Shown piece by piece: positions 44,953 through 54,393 of a stretch of DNA of 64,000 bases; position 1 is the stretch's first letter, and each line of letters opens with the position of its first letter. Below the pieces are notes generated by a model. That model was not told the DNA's origin. It ran no database searches and worked only from the letters and a program-made list of their open reading frames with translations. Source of the stretch: Sphaerisporangium flaviroseum (GTDB taxonomy: Bacteria > Actinomycetota > Actinomycetes > Streptosporangiales > Streptosporangiaceae); the NCBI RefSeq assembly GCF_039537005.1, contig NZ_BAAAZR010000002.1, positions 124,001-188,000 on the forward strand, read 5' to 3'. The position numbers and the translations under genes were made by a program.

Positions 44953-46040
44953 GGCGCCACCTCCGGCCGTACGGTCGTGGACGCGGGGGTGCCGGGGGCG
45001 TGCGGTGCCGGCTCTTGCTGTGGGGGAGCGCCGCCGCTCCCAGGATCTTCCGCGGCCCCGCCGTGGGGAAGGCGCGGCGTCGTCTCCGGGTGGACGAGGA
45101 CGCAGGCGGCGGTGTGGCGGGGGTCGGTGGTCGGCCACAGTTCCACGGCGGCGGTGGAGCACTCGGGGAGGGCGGCCGGGCAGCGGGGATGGAAGGAGCA
45201 GCCCGAGGGCAGGTCCATCGGATCGGGCGGATCGCCGCCCAGGCCCCGTGGCGCCCGGCGCGAGGCGGGGTCGCCCACGAGGGGGAAGGCGTCGGCCAGC
45301 GCACGGCTGTAAGGATGCCGCGCGTCGCCGAAGACCGCCCCCGACGGGCCCGTCTCCACGACGCGGCCCGCGTACATCACCGCCAGCCGCTCACAGGTCG
45401 CCGCCAGCACCGACAGATCATGGGAGATCATGATCAGGCTCAGCCCCCGGCGCGCGATCAGCGAGCGGATCAGCTCCAGCACCTGGGCCTGGATCATCAC
45501 GTCCAGCGCCGTCGTCGGCTCGTCCGCGACGATCAGGTGCGGTTCACAGGCCAGCGCCATGGCGATCATCACGCGCTGCCGCTGGCCGCCGGACAGCTCG
45601 TGCGAGTAGCTGCGGCCACGCCAGGCCGGCAGGCCGACCTGCTCCAGCAGCTCGGCGACCTTCCGCCGGGACTCCGCGGGGGAGGCCAGGCCGTGGACCA
45701 GCAGCGGTTCGGCGATCTGGTCGCCGATCCGGTGGACCGGGTTGAGAGCGTGGTGCGCCCCCTGGAAGACGATCGAGGCCGACGCCCACCTGACCGCGCG
45801 CAACCGTCCCCATGGCATGGTGAGCACGTCCTCGCCGTCCAGCAGGATCTCCCCTGACACCCGGGCGTCCCGGGGGAGCAGCCGCAGCAGGGCCATCGCC
45901 AGCGTCGACTTGCCCGACCCCGACTCGCCCGCGATCCCCAGCGCCTCCCCTCTGGCGAGGGCGAGCGAGACTCCACGTACGGCCGGCACCTCGCCCGCCG
46001 CGATCCGGTACGTCACCGTGAGGTCGCGGAGTTCCAGCAT
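44949..46040 (-). CDS. oligopeptide ABC transporter ATPase (DppD/OppD type)
   Basis: A 363-residue ATPase with Walker A GESGSGKSTLAM, signature LSGGQRQRVMIAM and Walker B LIVADEPTTALD. The tail DLPSGCSFHPRCPAALPEC holds the Cys cluster common in OppD/DppD. A Pro/Ala-rich extension of about 45 residues follows and is not part of the family core. It pairs with the ATPase encoded just downstream. Confidence 0.92.
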   Translation of the reverse strand: MLELRDLTVTYRIAAGEVPAVRGVSLALARGEALGIAGESGSGKSTLAMALLRLLPRDARVSGEILLDGEDVLTMPWGRLRAVRWASASIVFQGAHHALNPVHRIGDQIAEPLLVHGLASPAESRRKVAELLEQVGLPAWRGRSYSHELSGGQRQRVMIAMALACEPHLIVADEPTTALDVMIQAQVLELIRSLIARRGLSLIMISHDLSVLAATCERLAVMYAGRVVETGPSGAVFGDARHPYSRALADAFPLVGDPASRRAPRGLGGDPPDPMDLPSGCSFHPRCPAALPECSTAAVELWPTTDPRHTAACVLVHPETTPRLPHGGAAEDPGSGGAPPQQEPAPHAPGTPASTTVRPEVAP

Positions 46041-46123
46041 CGTCACGTTCTCGCTCCCTGGGGCACGGTCACCTTCCTGCCTGGTCGTCCTGGGCACGGT
46101 CATCTCGCCGCCCACGGGGACGG

Positions 46124-47008
46124 TCACCTTCCCGCTTCCCTGAGGCGCGGGTTCAGTACGGCCTCCAGCGCCCGGCCGCACAGCGTGAACGCCATGACGA
46201 CGGCGACGATGCAGAAGCCGGGGGTCAGGATGTACCACCACGCGCCGGAGGTGGCCGCGCCCCAGTCGTACGAGCCGCGCAGCATGCCGCCCCAGGACAC
46301 CTGCCCCGAGCCCGCGCCGAGGAAGGCCAGGGTGGACTCCAGCACGATGGCGGTGCCGACCATGAGCGTGGTGTTGGCCAGCACAAGCGGCGCCACGCTC
46401 GGAAGAACGTGCCGGGTCATGATGTGCCAGTGCCCGGCGCCGAGCACCTTGGAGCGCTCGATGTACGGGCGTGCCTCGACGGCCAGCGTCTGGGCCCTGA
46501 TGAGCCGTGCGGTGGACGCCCACGAGGTCACGCCGATCGCCAGGATGAGCGTGGACGACCCGCCGCCGAGGACGGCCGCGAGCACGAGCGCCAGCACCAG
46601 CGTCGGGAGGACGAGGAACCAGTCGGTGATCCGCATCAGCACCGCGGAGAGCCAGCCGCGGAAGTGGCCGGCCAGGACCCCGATCATCGTGCCGATCACC
46701 ATGCTCAGCAGTGCCGACATGAAGCCGATGAGCAAGGAGACGCGGGAGCCCCACAGGAGCATCACCAGGATGGACCGGCCTGACTCGTCCGTGCCGAGCG
46801 GGAACGACAGGTCCGGGGGCGCCATCTTGTCCCCGGTCGCCCTGGTGACGTCCAGGTCGGCGGGGTCGCTGACGAACGGCGTCATCACGGCGAGCGCCAC
46901 GGCGACCAGGAGGACCACCGCGCCGAGCAGCCCCGCCCGGTGACGGCGGAACTCCGTCCAGAACCGCGAGAGGGCCGTGCGCCGGCGGCTCCAGGTGAAC
47001 TGGTTCAT
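46124..47008 (-). CDS. oligopeptide ABC transporter permease (DppC type)
   Basis: A 294-residue permease with about six membrane helices. An N-terminal cytoplasmic segment precedes the first helix, as in DppC. FPLGTDESGRSILVMLLWGS and the EAA-like loop ERSKVLGAGHWHIMTRHVLP are the family marks. Its ATG overlaps the stop of the DppB-type gene (47005-47008). It forms the membrane pore with that protein. Confidence 0.9.
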   Translation of the reverse strand: MNQFTWSRRRTALSRFWTEFRRHRAGLLGAVVLLVAVALAVMTPFVSDPADLDVTRATGDKMAPPDLSFPLGTDESGRSILVMLLWGSRVSLLIGFMSALLSMVIGTMIGVLAGHFRGWLSAVLMRITDWFLVLPTLVLALVLAAVLGGGSSTLILAIGVTSWASTARLIRAQTLAVEARPYIERSKVLGAGHWHIMTRHVLPSVAPLVLANTTLMVGTAIVLESTLAFLGAGSGQVSWGGMLRGSYDWGAATSGAWWYILTPGFCIVAVVMAFTLCGRALEAVLNPRLREAGR

Positions 47009-48072
47009 GTGGACCTGACCCTTGGGTCGAGGAAGTGGTAGGCGACGTCGGCGAGGGTGTTCATGACGATCACCGCCACGCACAGCACCATGAAGGTGCC
47101 CTGCATGACGGCGAAGTCCGGCCCCTGGATGGCCTTGTAGAACAGCAGGCCGAGCCCCGGCCAGGAGTAGACGGTCTCAACCGACACCGCCCCGGCGACC
47201 ACGAACCCGATGTGCATGAAGACCAGCGTCACCGTCGGCAGCAGCGCGTTCGGCACCGCGTGGCGCCGCCGTACCTCGTCGTCCCGCAGGCCCTTGGCCC
47301 GTGCGGTGGTCACGTAGTCCTGGCCGATCTCCTCCAGCAGCGAGGAGCGCATGACCAGCAGGTACTGCGCGTAGACCACGGCGACCAGCGTGAGACAGGG
47401 GAGCGCTAGGTGCTGGGCGACGTGGAACAGGTAGGCCGGTCCGTCCGGCGCGTCGACCCCCTCCATGCCGCGGGTGGGGAAGATGCCAGGGACCGGCCCG
47501 ACTCCGGCCGCGAACACCATGAGCAGCAGCAGGCCCAGCCAGAAGGTCGGCACCGACCACAGCACGAGCGAGATGCCGGTGGAGACGCGGTCGAGCCGCC
47601 CTCCGTGGTGCCACGCCGCCCGGGTGCCCTGCCACAGCCCCAGGCTGACCGCGACGACGAGCCCGACCCCGGCGAGCAGCAGTGTCGGACCCACCCGCTC
47701 GCCGATGAGCTCGGCCACCGGGCGCTTGTACTCGTAGGAGGTGCCGAGGTCCAGCCGAAGCGTCTTCAGCACGAAGTCGATGAACTGCTGTGGCAGGGGC
47801 CGGTCGAGTCCCATCTGGCGGCGGAGCAGGTCCAGTTGCTCCGGGGTGATCGGCACGTCGCGCGTGTAGGCGATCGTGGGATCGCCGGGAACCAGGCGGA
47901 AGAGGAAGAACGTCGCGACGATCACCATGGCGATGCTCAGCGCCGCCCCGCCGAGCTTGGCGAGGGCGTACCGCAGCACGCCGCCCCTGCTGGCGTGCTG
48001 CTCCGCCTCGGGTCCCGCCGCCGGTCCGGCGACGGGATCGCTGTCGAGCGGTGTTCCGAGAGGTGCGGCCAC
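47005..48072 (-). CDS. oligopeptide ABC transporter permease (DppB type)
   Basis: A 355-residue permease with a first helix near residues 40-60, a large periplasmic region after it, and FLFRLVPGDPTIAYT. The EAA-like loop is TARAKGLRDDEVRRRHAVPN. The GTG at 48072 gives an N-terminal tail of about 35 residues rich in Pro and Ala. It follows the binding-protein gene by 6 bp and overlaps the DppC-type gene. Confidence 0.9.
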   Translation of the reverse strand: MAAPLGTPLDSDPVAGPAAGPEAEQHASRGGVLRYALAKLGGAALSIAMVIVATFFLFRLVPGDPTIAYTRDVPITPEQLDLLRRQMGLDRPLPQQFIDFVLKTLRLDLGTSYEYKRPVAELIGERVGPTLLLAGVGLVVAVSLGLWQGTRAAWHHGGRLDRVSTGISLVLWSVPTFWLGLLLLMVFAAGVGPVPGIFPTRGMEGVDAPDGPAYLFHVAQHLALPCLTLVAVVYAQYLLVMRSSLLEEIGQDYVTTARAKGLRDDEVRRRHAVPNALLPTVTLVFMHIGFVVAGAVSVETVYSWPGLGLLFYKAIQGPDFAVMQGTFMVLCVAVIVMNTLADVAYHFLDPRVRST

Positions 48073-48078
48073 GGACGG

Positions 48079-49893
48079 CTACTCGCGCTCGTACGCCGAA
48101 GCGCGCCGGCGCCGCGCGAGGAACAGGCCGCCCGCTCCGAGGAGCACCACGACGCCCGCCACGACGGCGATGGTGGTGCCGGTACCGGAGCCGCCGGCCG
48201 CGGAGCCGGCCGGGGTCGCGACCGCCTGCAGCGAGTAGACGGGCCAGTAGCCGCTGCCGCCGTACAGGATCCCCTTGTTCTCGGGGATGGGGGTGATGCT
48301 GGTGATCCGGTCCTTGCGGTACGCCTCCAGGTTGTTCGGGTAGTACAGGGCGATCACCGGCGCGTCGGTGTACAGCCGCTTCTGCATCTGCTTGATGATC
48401 TCCGCCCGTTCCGCGCGGTCGAGTTCGCTGAGCTGCCGCTGGTAGAGCCCCTCGTACTCCTTGTCACAGTAGAACGACTCGGTGCCGCCGCCCTCGCCGC
48501 TCGCCGTGGGACGGCGGCTGCACAGGTGGGTGGCCAGGACCTCTTCCGGGTCCGGGTTGACCGACCAGCCGCTGATCGCGATGTCGTAGAGCCCCGTGCT
48601 GCCGGTCTCCTCGGTGAACTTGTTGGAGTCGAGCTTGCGGGTGGTGAGCTGGATGCCGATGTCCTTGAGCCAGCCGGTGAGGAACTGCGCCAGCTTGTCC
48701 TCGGTCGGGGTGTCGGTGTGGATGCTGAAGCGCATCTCCAGCTTGCGCTTTCCGTCGGGCATCGTCCGGATCCCGTCGCCGCCCTTCTTGTACCCGGCCT
48801 GGTCGAGGATCTCGTTGGCCTTGGCGGCGTCGTAGGTGACGAGGTCGGCGCCTTCGGCCTTCCAGAAGAACTCCGGGTACATCGGAGGCACGATCGACCC
48901 GTCGGCGGGAACGGCGAGCCCGTTCTGCACCTGCTGGACGAGGGCCTTCTTGTCGATGGCGTGGTGGATCGCCTGCCGCACCTTCGGATCCTTCAGCGCG
49001 GGGTGCCCGTCTCCGACCGGCTCGCCGTCGGCCGTCGCCGCGCCCGGGTTGAGCTGCAGGTACGCCGAGCGTCTGCCCTGGGTGTTCCACTGCACGATGT
49101 TCGGGTCCCCGCCGAGGGCCTCGTACTGGGGGGCCTGCAGGCGGCCGATCAGGTCGATGTCGCCCTTCTTCAGCCCGGCGTTGGCCGCCTCCGGGTTCGT
49201 GTAGAAGATGACGTCCAGCTCGTCGATCTTGGGGGCGCCGCGCCAGTAACCGGGGTTGGCCCGCAGCCGGACGTAGCCGTCCTTCTTGTGCTGCACGGCG
49301 ATGTAGGGCCCGTTGCCGACGACGGGGTACTTGTCGTTCTCGAACGTGCCGATGTCCGGGACGTCCTTCCAGACGTGCTCGGGCATGATCGGGATCGGGT
49401 TCTCCAGCATCGACGCCTGGGGCTTCTTGGTCTTGATGACCAAGGTGCGGTCGTCGGTGGCGGTCACGGTGTCGAAGTTCTCGACGGCGCTGCCGTTGGC
49501 GGTCTTGGCCGCGTCGTCGGTCATGATCTTGTTGAACGTCCAGGCCGCGTCGCGTGCGGTGACCGGCTGCCCGTCCGACCACTTGGCTTCACGGATCTTG
49601 AAGGTCCAGGTGAGCTTGTCCTTGGAGGTCTCCCACGACTCGGCCAGGTCAGGGCTCGGCTGGAGGGTCTTCGGGTCCGGCACCGTGAGGTAGCCGTACA
49701 TCCAGCGGTGGATCGAGGTCGACACCAGACGAAGTGCCAGGAACGGGTTCATCGAGTCCATGCTCTGCGTCACGCCGAGCCGGACGATCTTCTTGCCTGA
49801 TTGCGGCTCCTGCACGGCCTGTGCCGGAGTCGCGGTGCCCGCGAGCACCAGGGCCAGGCCCAGCGCCGCGAAGCGCTTCCCACCTTTGAACAT
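48079..49893 (-). CDS. oligopeptide-binding protein with C-terminal membrane anchor
   Basis: A 604-residue SBP_bac_5 protein. A cleavable signal peptide (ending TPAQA) has no lipobox Cys. The mature part has LAESWETSKDKLTWTFKIRE and IHHAIDKKALVQQVQNGLA, typical of Dpp/Opp binding proteins. A C-terminal helix, TTIAVVAGVVVLLGAGGLFL, followed by RRRR should hold it in the membrane, replacing the usual lipid anchor. The ATG at 49893 is used, with GGAGG upstream. It is the first gene of the importer operon. Confidence 0.88.
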   Translation of the reverse strand: MFKGGKRFAALGLALVLAGTATPAQAVQEPQSGKKIVRLGVTQSMDSMNPFLALRLVSTSIHRWMYGYLTVPDPKTLQPSPDLAESWETSKDKLTWTFKIREAKWSDGQPVTARDAAWTFNKIMTDDAAKTANGSAVENFDTVTATDDRTLVIKTKKPQASMLENPIPIMPEHVWKDVPDIGTFENDKYPVVGNGPYIAVQHKKDGYVRLRANPGYWRGAPKIDELDVIFYTNPEAANAGLKKGDIDLIGRLQAPQYEALGGDPNIVQWNTQGRRSAYLQLNPGAATADGEPVGDGHPALKDPKVRQAIHHAIDKKALVQQVQNGLAVPADGSIVPPMYPEFFWKAEGADLVTYDAAKANEILDQAGYKKGGDGIRTMPDGKRKLEMRFSIHTDTPTEDKLAQFLTGWLKDIGIQLTTRKLDSNKFTEETGSTGLYDIAISGWSVNPDPEEVLATHLCSRRPTASGEGGGTESFYCDKEYEGLYQRQLSELDRAERAEIIKQMQKRLYTDAPVIALYYPNNLEAYRKDRITSITPIPENKGILYGGSGYWPVYSLQAVATPAGSAAGGSGTGTTIAVVAGVVVLLGAGGLFLARRRRASAYERE

Positions 49894-50034
49894 GCTGATG
49901 ACCAACCTCCAGGTCGGTGTTCTGCACCCTTATCAGCGAAGTCACACCATGTTCCGGATCATGTCAACGAGGACGGTGAAAATTGTTTCTGGTCCGTTGC
50001 CGATCTGCGATGTTATTTTTCACGCCCCTGCGGC

Positions 50035-50769
50035 TCAGCCGGAGTTGGCGTCGAAGTGGAGTTCGGAGGTGACGCGGTAGCGGTCGCCTCGGTAGATGGA
50101 GCGGACGAACTCGACGATCCTGCCGTCGGCGTCGCGGGTGGTGCGTTCCACGCCGAGGGCCGGGAAGTGCTGTGGCACGTGCAGCAACTCGGCCTCGGTC
50201 TCGTCGGTGACGGTCGCCTCGATGGTCTGCACGGCGCTGCGCACGTCGACGCCGAACCTCTCGCGCAGCAGCCGGTAGAACGACCCCGACTCCATGTCGG
50301 CGGGCACCAGGCCCTCGACCAGCGCGCCGGGAAGCTGGATGCGCTCGATGGCCATCGGCTCGTCGTCCACGATACGCAGCCGCACCACGCGCAGGACCGG
50401 GTCGGCGGGGGAGAGCTGGAGCCGGGTGGCGAGCTGCGGGCCGGCCGGGGCGAGGCCGAACTCCAGGATCCGGCTCAGCCAGTGGCCCTCGGCGGGCGGG
50501 GCGTAGAAGGAGCCGCTGGGCGTCGCCGCCAGTGCCTGGGTGACCCTGTGCGGCCCGGTGAAGGTGCCGCGCCCGTGCTCGCGGACCAGCAGGCCCGACC
50601 TGACCAGATCGTCTATCGCCGCTCGCAGGGTGGGGCGGGACACCCCGAGCTCCTTGCACAGGTCACGCTCGGACGGGATGGCCTCACCCGGCCGCTTGTC
50701 GGCGATGAAGTCGAGAAGGAAGTCACGCACCCGATCACGCTTGAGCCCGGCTCGCATGTTCAGAGTCAC
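50035..50769 (-). CDS. dasR: GntR-family regulator with UTRA domain (DasR-like)
   Basis: A 244-residue regulator. The N-terminal winged helix has PSERDLCKELGVSRPTLRAA and LVREHGRGTFTGPHRV. The C-terminal UTRA domain binds effectors; in DasR these are glucosamine phosphates. It is divergent from a sugar importer, and the shared 147-bp gap contains a near-perfect dre site. Order and operator match the dasR-dasABC arrangement of Streptomyces. In that genus DasR also represses antibiotic genes, but no dre was recognised in the cluster on the left. Confidence 0.85.
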   Translation of the reverse strand: MTLNMRAGLKRDRVRDFLLDFIADKRPGEAIPSERDLCKELGVSRPTLRAAIDDLVRSGLLVREHGRGTFTGPHRVTQALAATPSGSFYAPPAEGHWLSRILEFGLAPAGPQLATRLQLSPADPVLRVVRLRIVDDEPMAIERIQLPGALVEGLVPADMESGSFYRLLRERFGVDVRSAVQTIEATVTDETEAELLHVPQHFPALGVERTTRDADGRIVEFVRSIYRGDRYRVTSELHFDANSG

Positions 50770-50847
50770 ACCGGTGACCTTACCAGCGTCTTACCAATCG
50801 TGAATGCCTTGCCGGTATATATCGCAAAAAGGGGTCTTGACGCGCCA

Positions 50848-50863
50848 ACTGGTTAAGACCACT
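50848..50863. promoter_or_regulatory. dre operator (DasR-type binding site)
   Basis: ACTGGTTAAGACCACT differs at two positions from the Streptomyces dre consensus ACTGGTCTAGACCACT. It lies after TTGACG (50837-50842), in the likely spacer/-10 region of the importer promoter, as expected for repression. Confidence 0.85.
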
Positions 50864-50916
50864 CTATCCCCATCGGGCGGAATTGCTTACCAATATCTGA
50901 CCAATGGGAGATCCCC

Positions 50917-52197
50917 GTGAGGTATCGCCTTCTCGCCGCGACAGGAGTCGTGGCGCTCGCCGCCGGCCTGACCGCGTGCGGTTCCCCCTCCCCGTCCACC
51001 GGCTCCGCGGGCTCTACGGAAGCCGGCGCGGCCCCTGCCGAGCTCACTGTCTGGGTGATGCGGGACAGCTTCTCCGACGCGATCCTCGACCGCTTCACCA
51101 CTGAATTCCGGCGGACCCATCCAAAGATCACCCTCGACATCCAGATCCAGGAATGGGATGGCATCGGCCAGAAGGTGACCAGCGGCCTGGCCAGCAACGA
51201 CGCCCCAGATGTGATCGAGGTGGGCAACACCCAGGTCGCCGAGTACGCCGCCAGCGGCGGCGTGAAGGACCTCAGCGACAAGGTCGCCGACCTCGGCGGC
51301 ACCGACTGGCTTCCCGGCCTCGCCGAGCCCGGCAAGATCGACGGGCGCCAGTACGGCATCCCGTGGTACGCGGCCAACCGCGTCGTGATCTACAACAAGG
51401 ACCTGTTCGCCAAGGCCGGCATCAGCGCGCCGCCCAAGACGCGTGAGGAGTGGCTCGCCGCGACCGCCAAGCTCAACAAGGGCGGTGACCAGGGCATCTA
51501 CCTGGCGGGACAGAACTGGTACACCCTGGCCGGGTTCATCTGGGACGAGGGCGGCGACCTGGCGGTCAAGGACGGCGCCGCGTGGAAGGGCACGCTCGAC
51601 ACCCCGCAGGCGCTGACCGGCATGGAGTTCTACAAGCGCCTCCAGGCCCTCGGCGAGGGTCCGAAGGACGCCGACGAGAGCAAGCCCCCGCAGGCGAACG
51701 TGTTCGCCAAGGGCGACGTCGCGCAGCTCATCTCCACCCCCGGGGGCGCGGTCGCGATCGAGAAGGCCAACCCCAAGCTGGCCGGGAAGCTCGGATTCTT
51801 CCCGATCCCTGGGAAGACGGCCGACAAGCCGGGCGCGGTGTTCACCGGCGGCTCGGATCTGATCATCCCTGAGGGGTCGAAGAACCAGGAGGCCGCCTAC
51901 GAGGTCGTCAAGGCGCTCGCCGGGGAGACGTTCCAGCGGGACATGGCCAAGGAGATGAGCTACGTGCCGAACCGCGTCTCTCTGGGGATTGCGCTCGACG
52001 GCGACGAGGGCACCGCGGCGATGGCCGCCGGAGCCGCGAACGGCCATGCGACGCCCAACTCGCCCAACTGGGCGGCGGTCGAGGCCAAGAACGTCATCAA
52101 GGAGTACATGACCAAGGCGCTCACCGGCGGAGACCCGGCCACGGAGGCCGCCGCGGCCTCGCAGGTCATCACCACCATCCTCAACACCACGTCCTGA
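50917..52197 (+). CDS. dasA: sugar-binding lipoprotein (DasA-like)
   Basis: A 426-residue solute-binding protein. The lipoprotein signal peptide ends in GLTACGS, so Cys is lipidated and anchors it outside the membrane. GQKVTSGLASNDAPDVIEVG and GIPWYAANRVVIYNKDLFAKAG are family blocks of the SBP_bac_1 group. Context (DasR-like regulator, dre, GH20 and kinase genes) points to chitobiose or GlcNAc oligomers. GTG start behind TGGGAG. Confidence 0.88.
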   Translation: MRYRLLAATGVVALAAGLTACGSPSPSTGSAGSTEAGAAPAELTVWVMRDSFSDAILDRFTTEFRRTHPKITLDIQIQEWDGIGQKVTSGLASNDAPDVIEVGNTQVAEYAASGGVKDLSDKVADLGGTDWLPGLAEPGKIDGRQYGIPWYAANRVVIYNKDLFAKAGISAPPKTREEWLAATAKLNKGGDQGIYLAGQNWYTLAGFIWDEGGDLAVKDGAAWKGTLDTPQALTGMEFYKRLQALGEGPKDADESKPPQANVFAKGDVAQLISTPGGAVAIEKANPKLAGKLGFFPIPGKTADKPGAVFTGGSDLIIPEGSKNQEAAYEVVKALAGETFQRDMAKEMSYVPNRVSLGIALDGDEGTAAMAAGAANGHATPNSPNWAAVEAKNVIKEYMTKALTGGDPATEAAAASQVITTILNTTS

Positions 52198-52264
52198 TCC
52201 TCCGGGAGACCGGCTTCCCCGCAGGTCATCACCACCATCCTGAACACCACGCCCTGAGCCTCCG
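52161..52264 (+). repeat. 44-bp direct duplication at the end of the binding-protein gene
   Basis: Copies at 52161-52204 and 52221-52264 differ at three bases and are offset by exactly 60 bp. The first copy includes the stop codon of the binding-protein gene; the second lies past it. It is a local duplication of the coding end into the intergenic space. Confidence 0.9.
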
Positions 52265-52328
52265 AGCGCATGGCATCGGCAGGTCCCAAGCGCCGGGGTA
52301 CGGCGTCACCCATCGACCGAGGAGTGTC

Positions 52329-53405
52329 TTGTCCGTCTCACCCCCGCTCCCCGCGCCACGGCGCGGCCGCGGCAAGGGCGTGCCGGGGCCGCCCGCCCGC
52401 CCGGCCGGAGATCCCCGCGACCTCCCCGCGCCCTCCACCGGTCGCGAGACCCCCGGGCGGCCGGAGGGCTCCCCGGCTCCGGAGGCATCGGGAAGGGGCG
52501 GGTCGTGGGCGCGGCGGGCGGCCGGGTGGTGGCCGTACCTCCTGATCGCTCCGACGGTCGCGGGGACCGCCTTCCTGCTGCTGTACCCGGTGACGCGCAG
52601 CGTGGTGATCTCCTTCCAGCACTTCAGGACAGGAGAGCTGATCAGAGGCGGGGCGGCGTTCGTCGGGCTGGACAACTACCAGGAGGTCCTCGGCAGCGAG
52701 GAGTTCTGGTCGGTGGTGCGCCGCACCCTTATCTGGACCTCCGTCAACGTCGTGCTGATCATGGTGATCTCCACGCTGGCGGCCCTGATGATCGCGCGGC
52801 TGGGGAAGCGGATGCGGCTGGCCGTGATGAGCGCGCTGGTGCTCACCTGGGCGACGCCCGTCCTGGCCGCCACCACGATCTTCCAGTGGCTGTTCCAGTC
52901 ACGGCTGGGGGTGGTCAACTGGCTGCTGGTCAGGCTCGGACTCGACTCGTTCGAGGACTACACCTGGTTCGCCGGCGGCACGTCGACGTTCGCGATCCTG
53001 GTCATGCTCGTGGTCTGGCAGTCGGTCCCGTTCGCCGCCCTCACCCTGTACGCGGGCCTCACCACGATCCCCGCCGAACTGGACGAGTCGGCCCGCATCG
53101 ACGGGGCGAGCGGTTCGCAGATCTTCCGCACCATCACCTTCCCCATCCTGCGCCCCCTGTTCGGGCTGATCACCTCCCTGGAGGTGATCTGGGTGTTCAA
53201 GTGCTTCGCCCAGATCTGGGCGATCAGCAAGGGAGGCCCCGACGGGGCCACCACGACCCTGCCCATCTACGCCTTCCAGGTGGCCCAGTCGCTGCACAAG
53301 TACGACCTCGGCTCGGCCATCTCCACGCTGACCGTGCTCATCCTGCTCGCCGCCCTGATCACCCATCTGCGCCGGATGCTCAAGCACGAAGGAGAGGCGC
53401 TGTGA
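52329..53405 (+). CDS. dasB: sugar ABC transporter permease (DasB-like)
   Basis: A 358-residue permease with six membrane helices after a Pro/Arg-rich cytoplasmic tail of about 65 residues. The EAA loop is DESARIDGASGSQIFRTITF. TTG at 52329 follows GGAG. It is cotranscribed with the binding-protein gene and overlaps the next permease gene. No ATPase gene is present, consistent with use of a shared MsiK-type ATPase, as known for DasABC. Confidence 0.88.
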   Translation: MSVSPPLPAPRRGRGKGVPGPPARPAGDPRDLPAPSTGRETPGRPEGSPAPEASGRGGSWARRAAGWWPYLLIAPTVAGTAFLLLYPVTRSVVISFQHFRTGELIRGGAAFVGLDNYQEVLGSEEFWSVVRRTLIWTSVNVVLIMVISTLAALMIARLGKRMRLAVMSALVLTWATPVLAATTIFQWLFQSRLGVVNWLLVRLGLDSFEDYTWFAGGTSTFAILVMLVVWQSVPFAALTLYAGLTTIPAELDESARIDGASGSQIFRTITFPILRPLFGLITSLEVIWVFKCFAQIWAISKGGPDGATTTLPIYAFQVAQSLHKYDLGSAISTLTVLILLAALITHLRRMLKHEGEAL

Positions 53406-54283
53406 CCGCTCTCGGACCGCCCGCCCGCGCCAGGGCCGGGTCCCGCCCGGTGCTCCGCCGCGCGTCCCGCCGGGCGGCCCTGAACCTGGCGGCGGTCGCG
53501 GTCCTGGTCGTGTCGGTCTTCCCCGTGTACTGGATGGTCGTCACCGCGTTCACCCCGACCGCGGACATCCAGGCGGACACGCCCAGCTTCTGGCCCGCCC
53601 ACCCCACGCTGGAGCACTTCGCCACCGCCGTGGACGCCGACGGCTTCTGGATGTTCTGGCGCAACAGCCTCCTCGTCACCGTCTCCGCGGTCCTGCTCTC
53701 GCTCGTGGTGGCGCTGCTGGCGGCGTTCGCGGTCGCGCGGATGCGCTGGCGCGGCCGGCGGGCGTTCATCCTCATGGTCTTCATCGCCCAGATGGCGCCC
53801 TGGGAGGCGCTGCTGATCTCCATGTTCATCATCGCCCGCGACACCGGCATGCTCGACCGGCTCTCCATGCTGTCCCTGCTGTACTTCATGTGCACGCTGC
53901 CGTTCACGATCGTGACCCTGCGCGGCTTCCTGGCGGCGATCCCGCCGGAACTGGAGGAGGCCGCCATGATGGACGGCGCCGGCCGCACGGTCGCCTTCCG
54001 CCGGGTCGTCCTGCCCCTGCTCGCCCCCGGCCTGATGTCCACCTCGCTGTTCGGCTTCATCACCGCGTGGAACGAGTTCGCCTTCGCCAACGCGCTGATC
54101 ATCAAGAACCAGGACGACCGGACCCTTCCGGTATGGCTGTCGTCCTTCAGCAACATCTTCGGCACCGACTGGGGCGCCACGATGGCCGCCGCCGCCCTCT
54201 TCATGCTCCCCGTACTGCTGATCTTCCTCGTACTACAGCGCAGGGTCACCTCCGGCATGATCGCCGGCGCCGTCAAGGGCTGA
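53402..54283 (+). CDS. dasC: sugar ABC transporter permease (DasC-like)
   Basis: A 293-residue permease of the MalG type. The first helix is near residues 25-45, and the EAA loop is EEAAMMDGAGRTVAFRRVVL. FITAWNEFAFANALI is a typical MalG-group block. GTG at 53402 overlaps the stop of the DasB-like gene. It completes the membrane part of the importer. Confidence 0.88.
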   Translation: MTALGPPARARAGSRPVLRRASRRAALNLAAVAVLVVSVFPVYWMVVTAFTPTADIQADTPSFWPAHPTLEHFATAVDADGFWMFWRNSLLVTVSAVLLSLVVALLAAFAVARMRWRGRRAFILMVFIAQMAPWEALLISMFIIARDTGMLDRLSMLSLLYFMCTLPFTIVTLRGFLAAIPPELEEAAMMDGAGRTVAFRRVVLPLLAPGLMSTSLFGFITAWNEFAFANALIIKNQDDRTLPVWLSSFSNIFGTDWGATMAAAALFMLPVLLIFLVLQRRVTSGMIAGAVKG

Positions 54284-54393
54284 CCCGTGCCTGTGACCAC
54301 GGCGGCCGCCGGCCGCCGGTCCCGCCCTGCCTTCTTCCCGCCCGTCCACCACCCTCGCTGTGAAGCTGTGAAGCTGTGAAAGGAAGAGACCAC

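Noticed and set aside
43984..49893. Peptide ABC operon as the product exporter of the cluster
   Set aside because: It has a binding protein and Dpp-type permeases, so it is an importer. It lacks the cluster box and lies outside the serine-less carrier gene that marks the edge.
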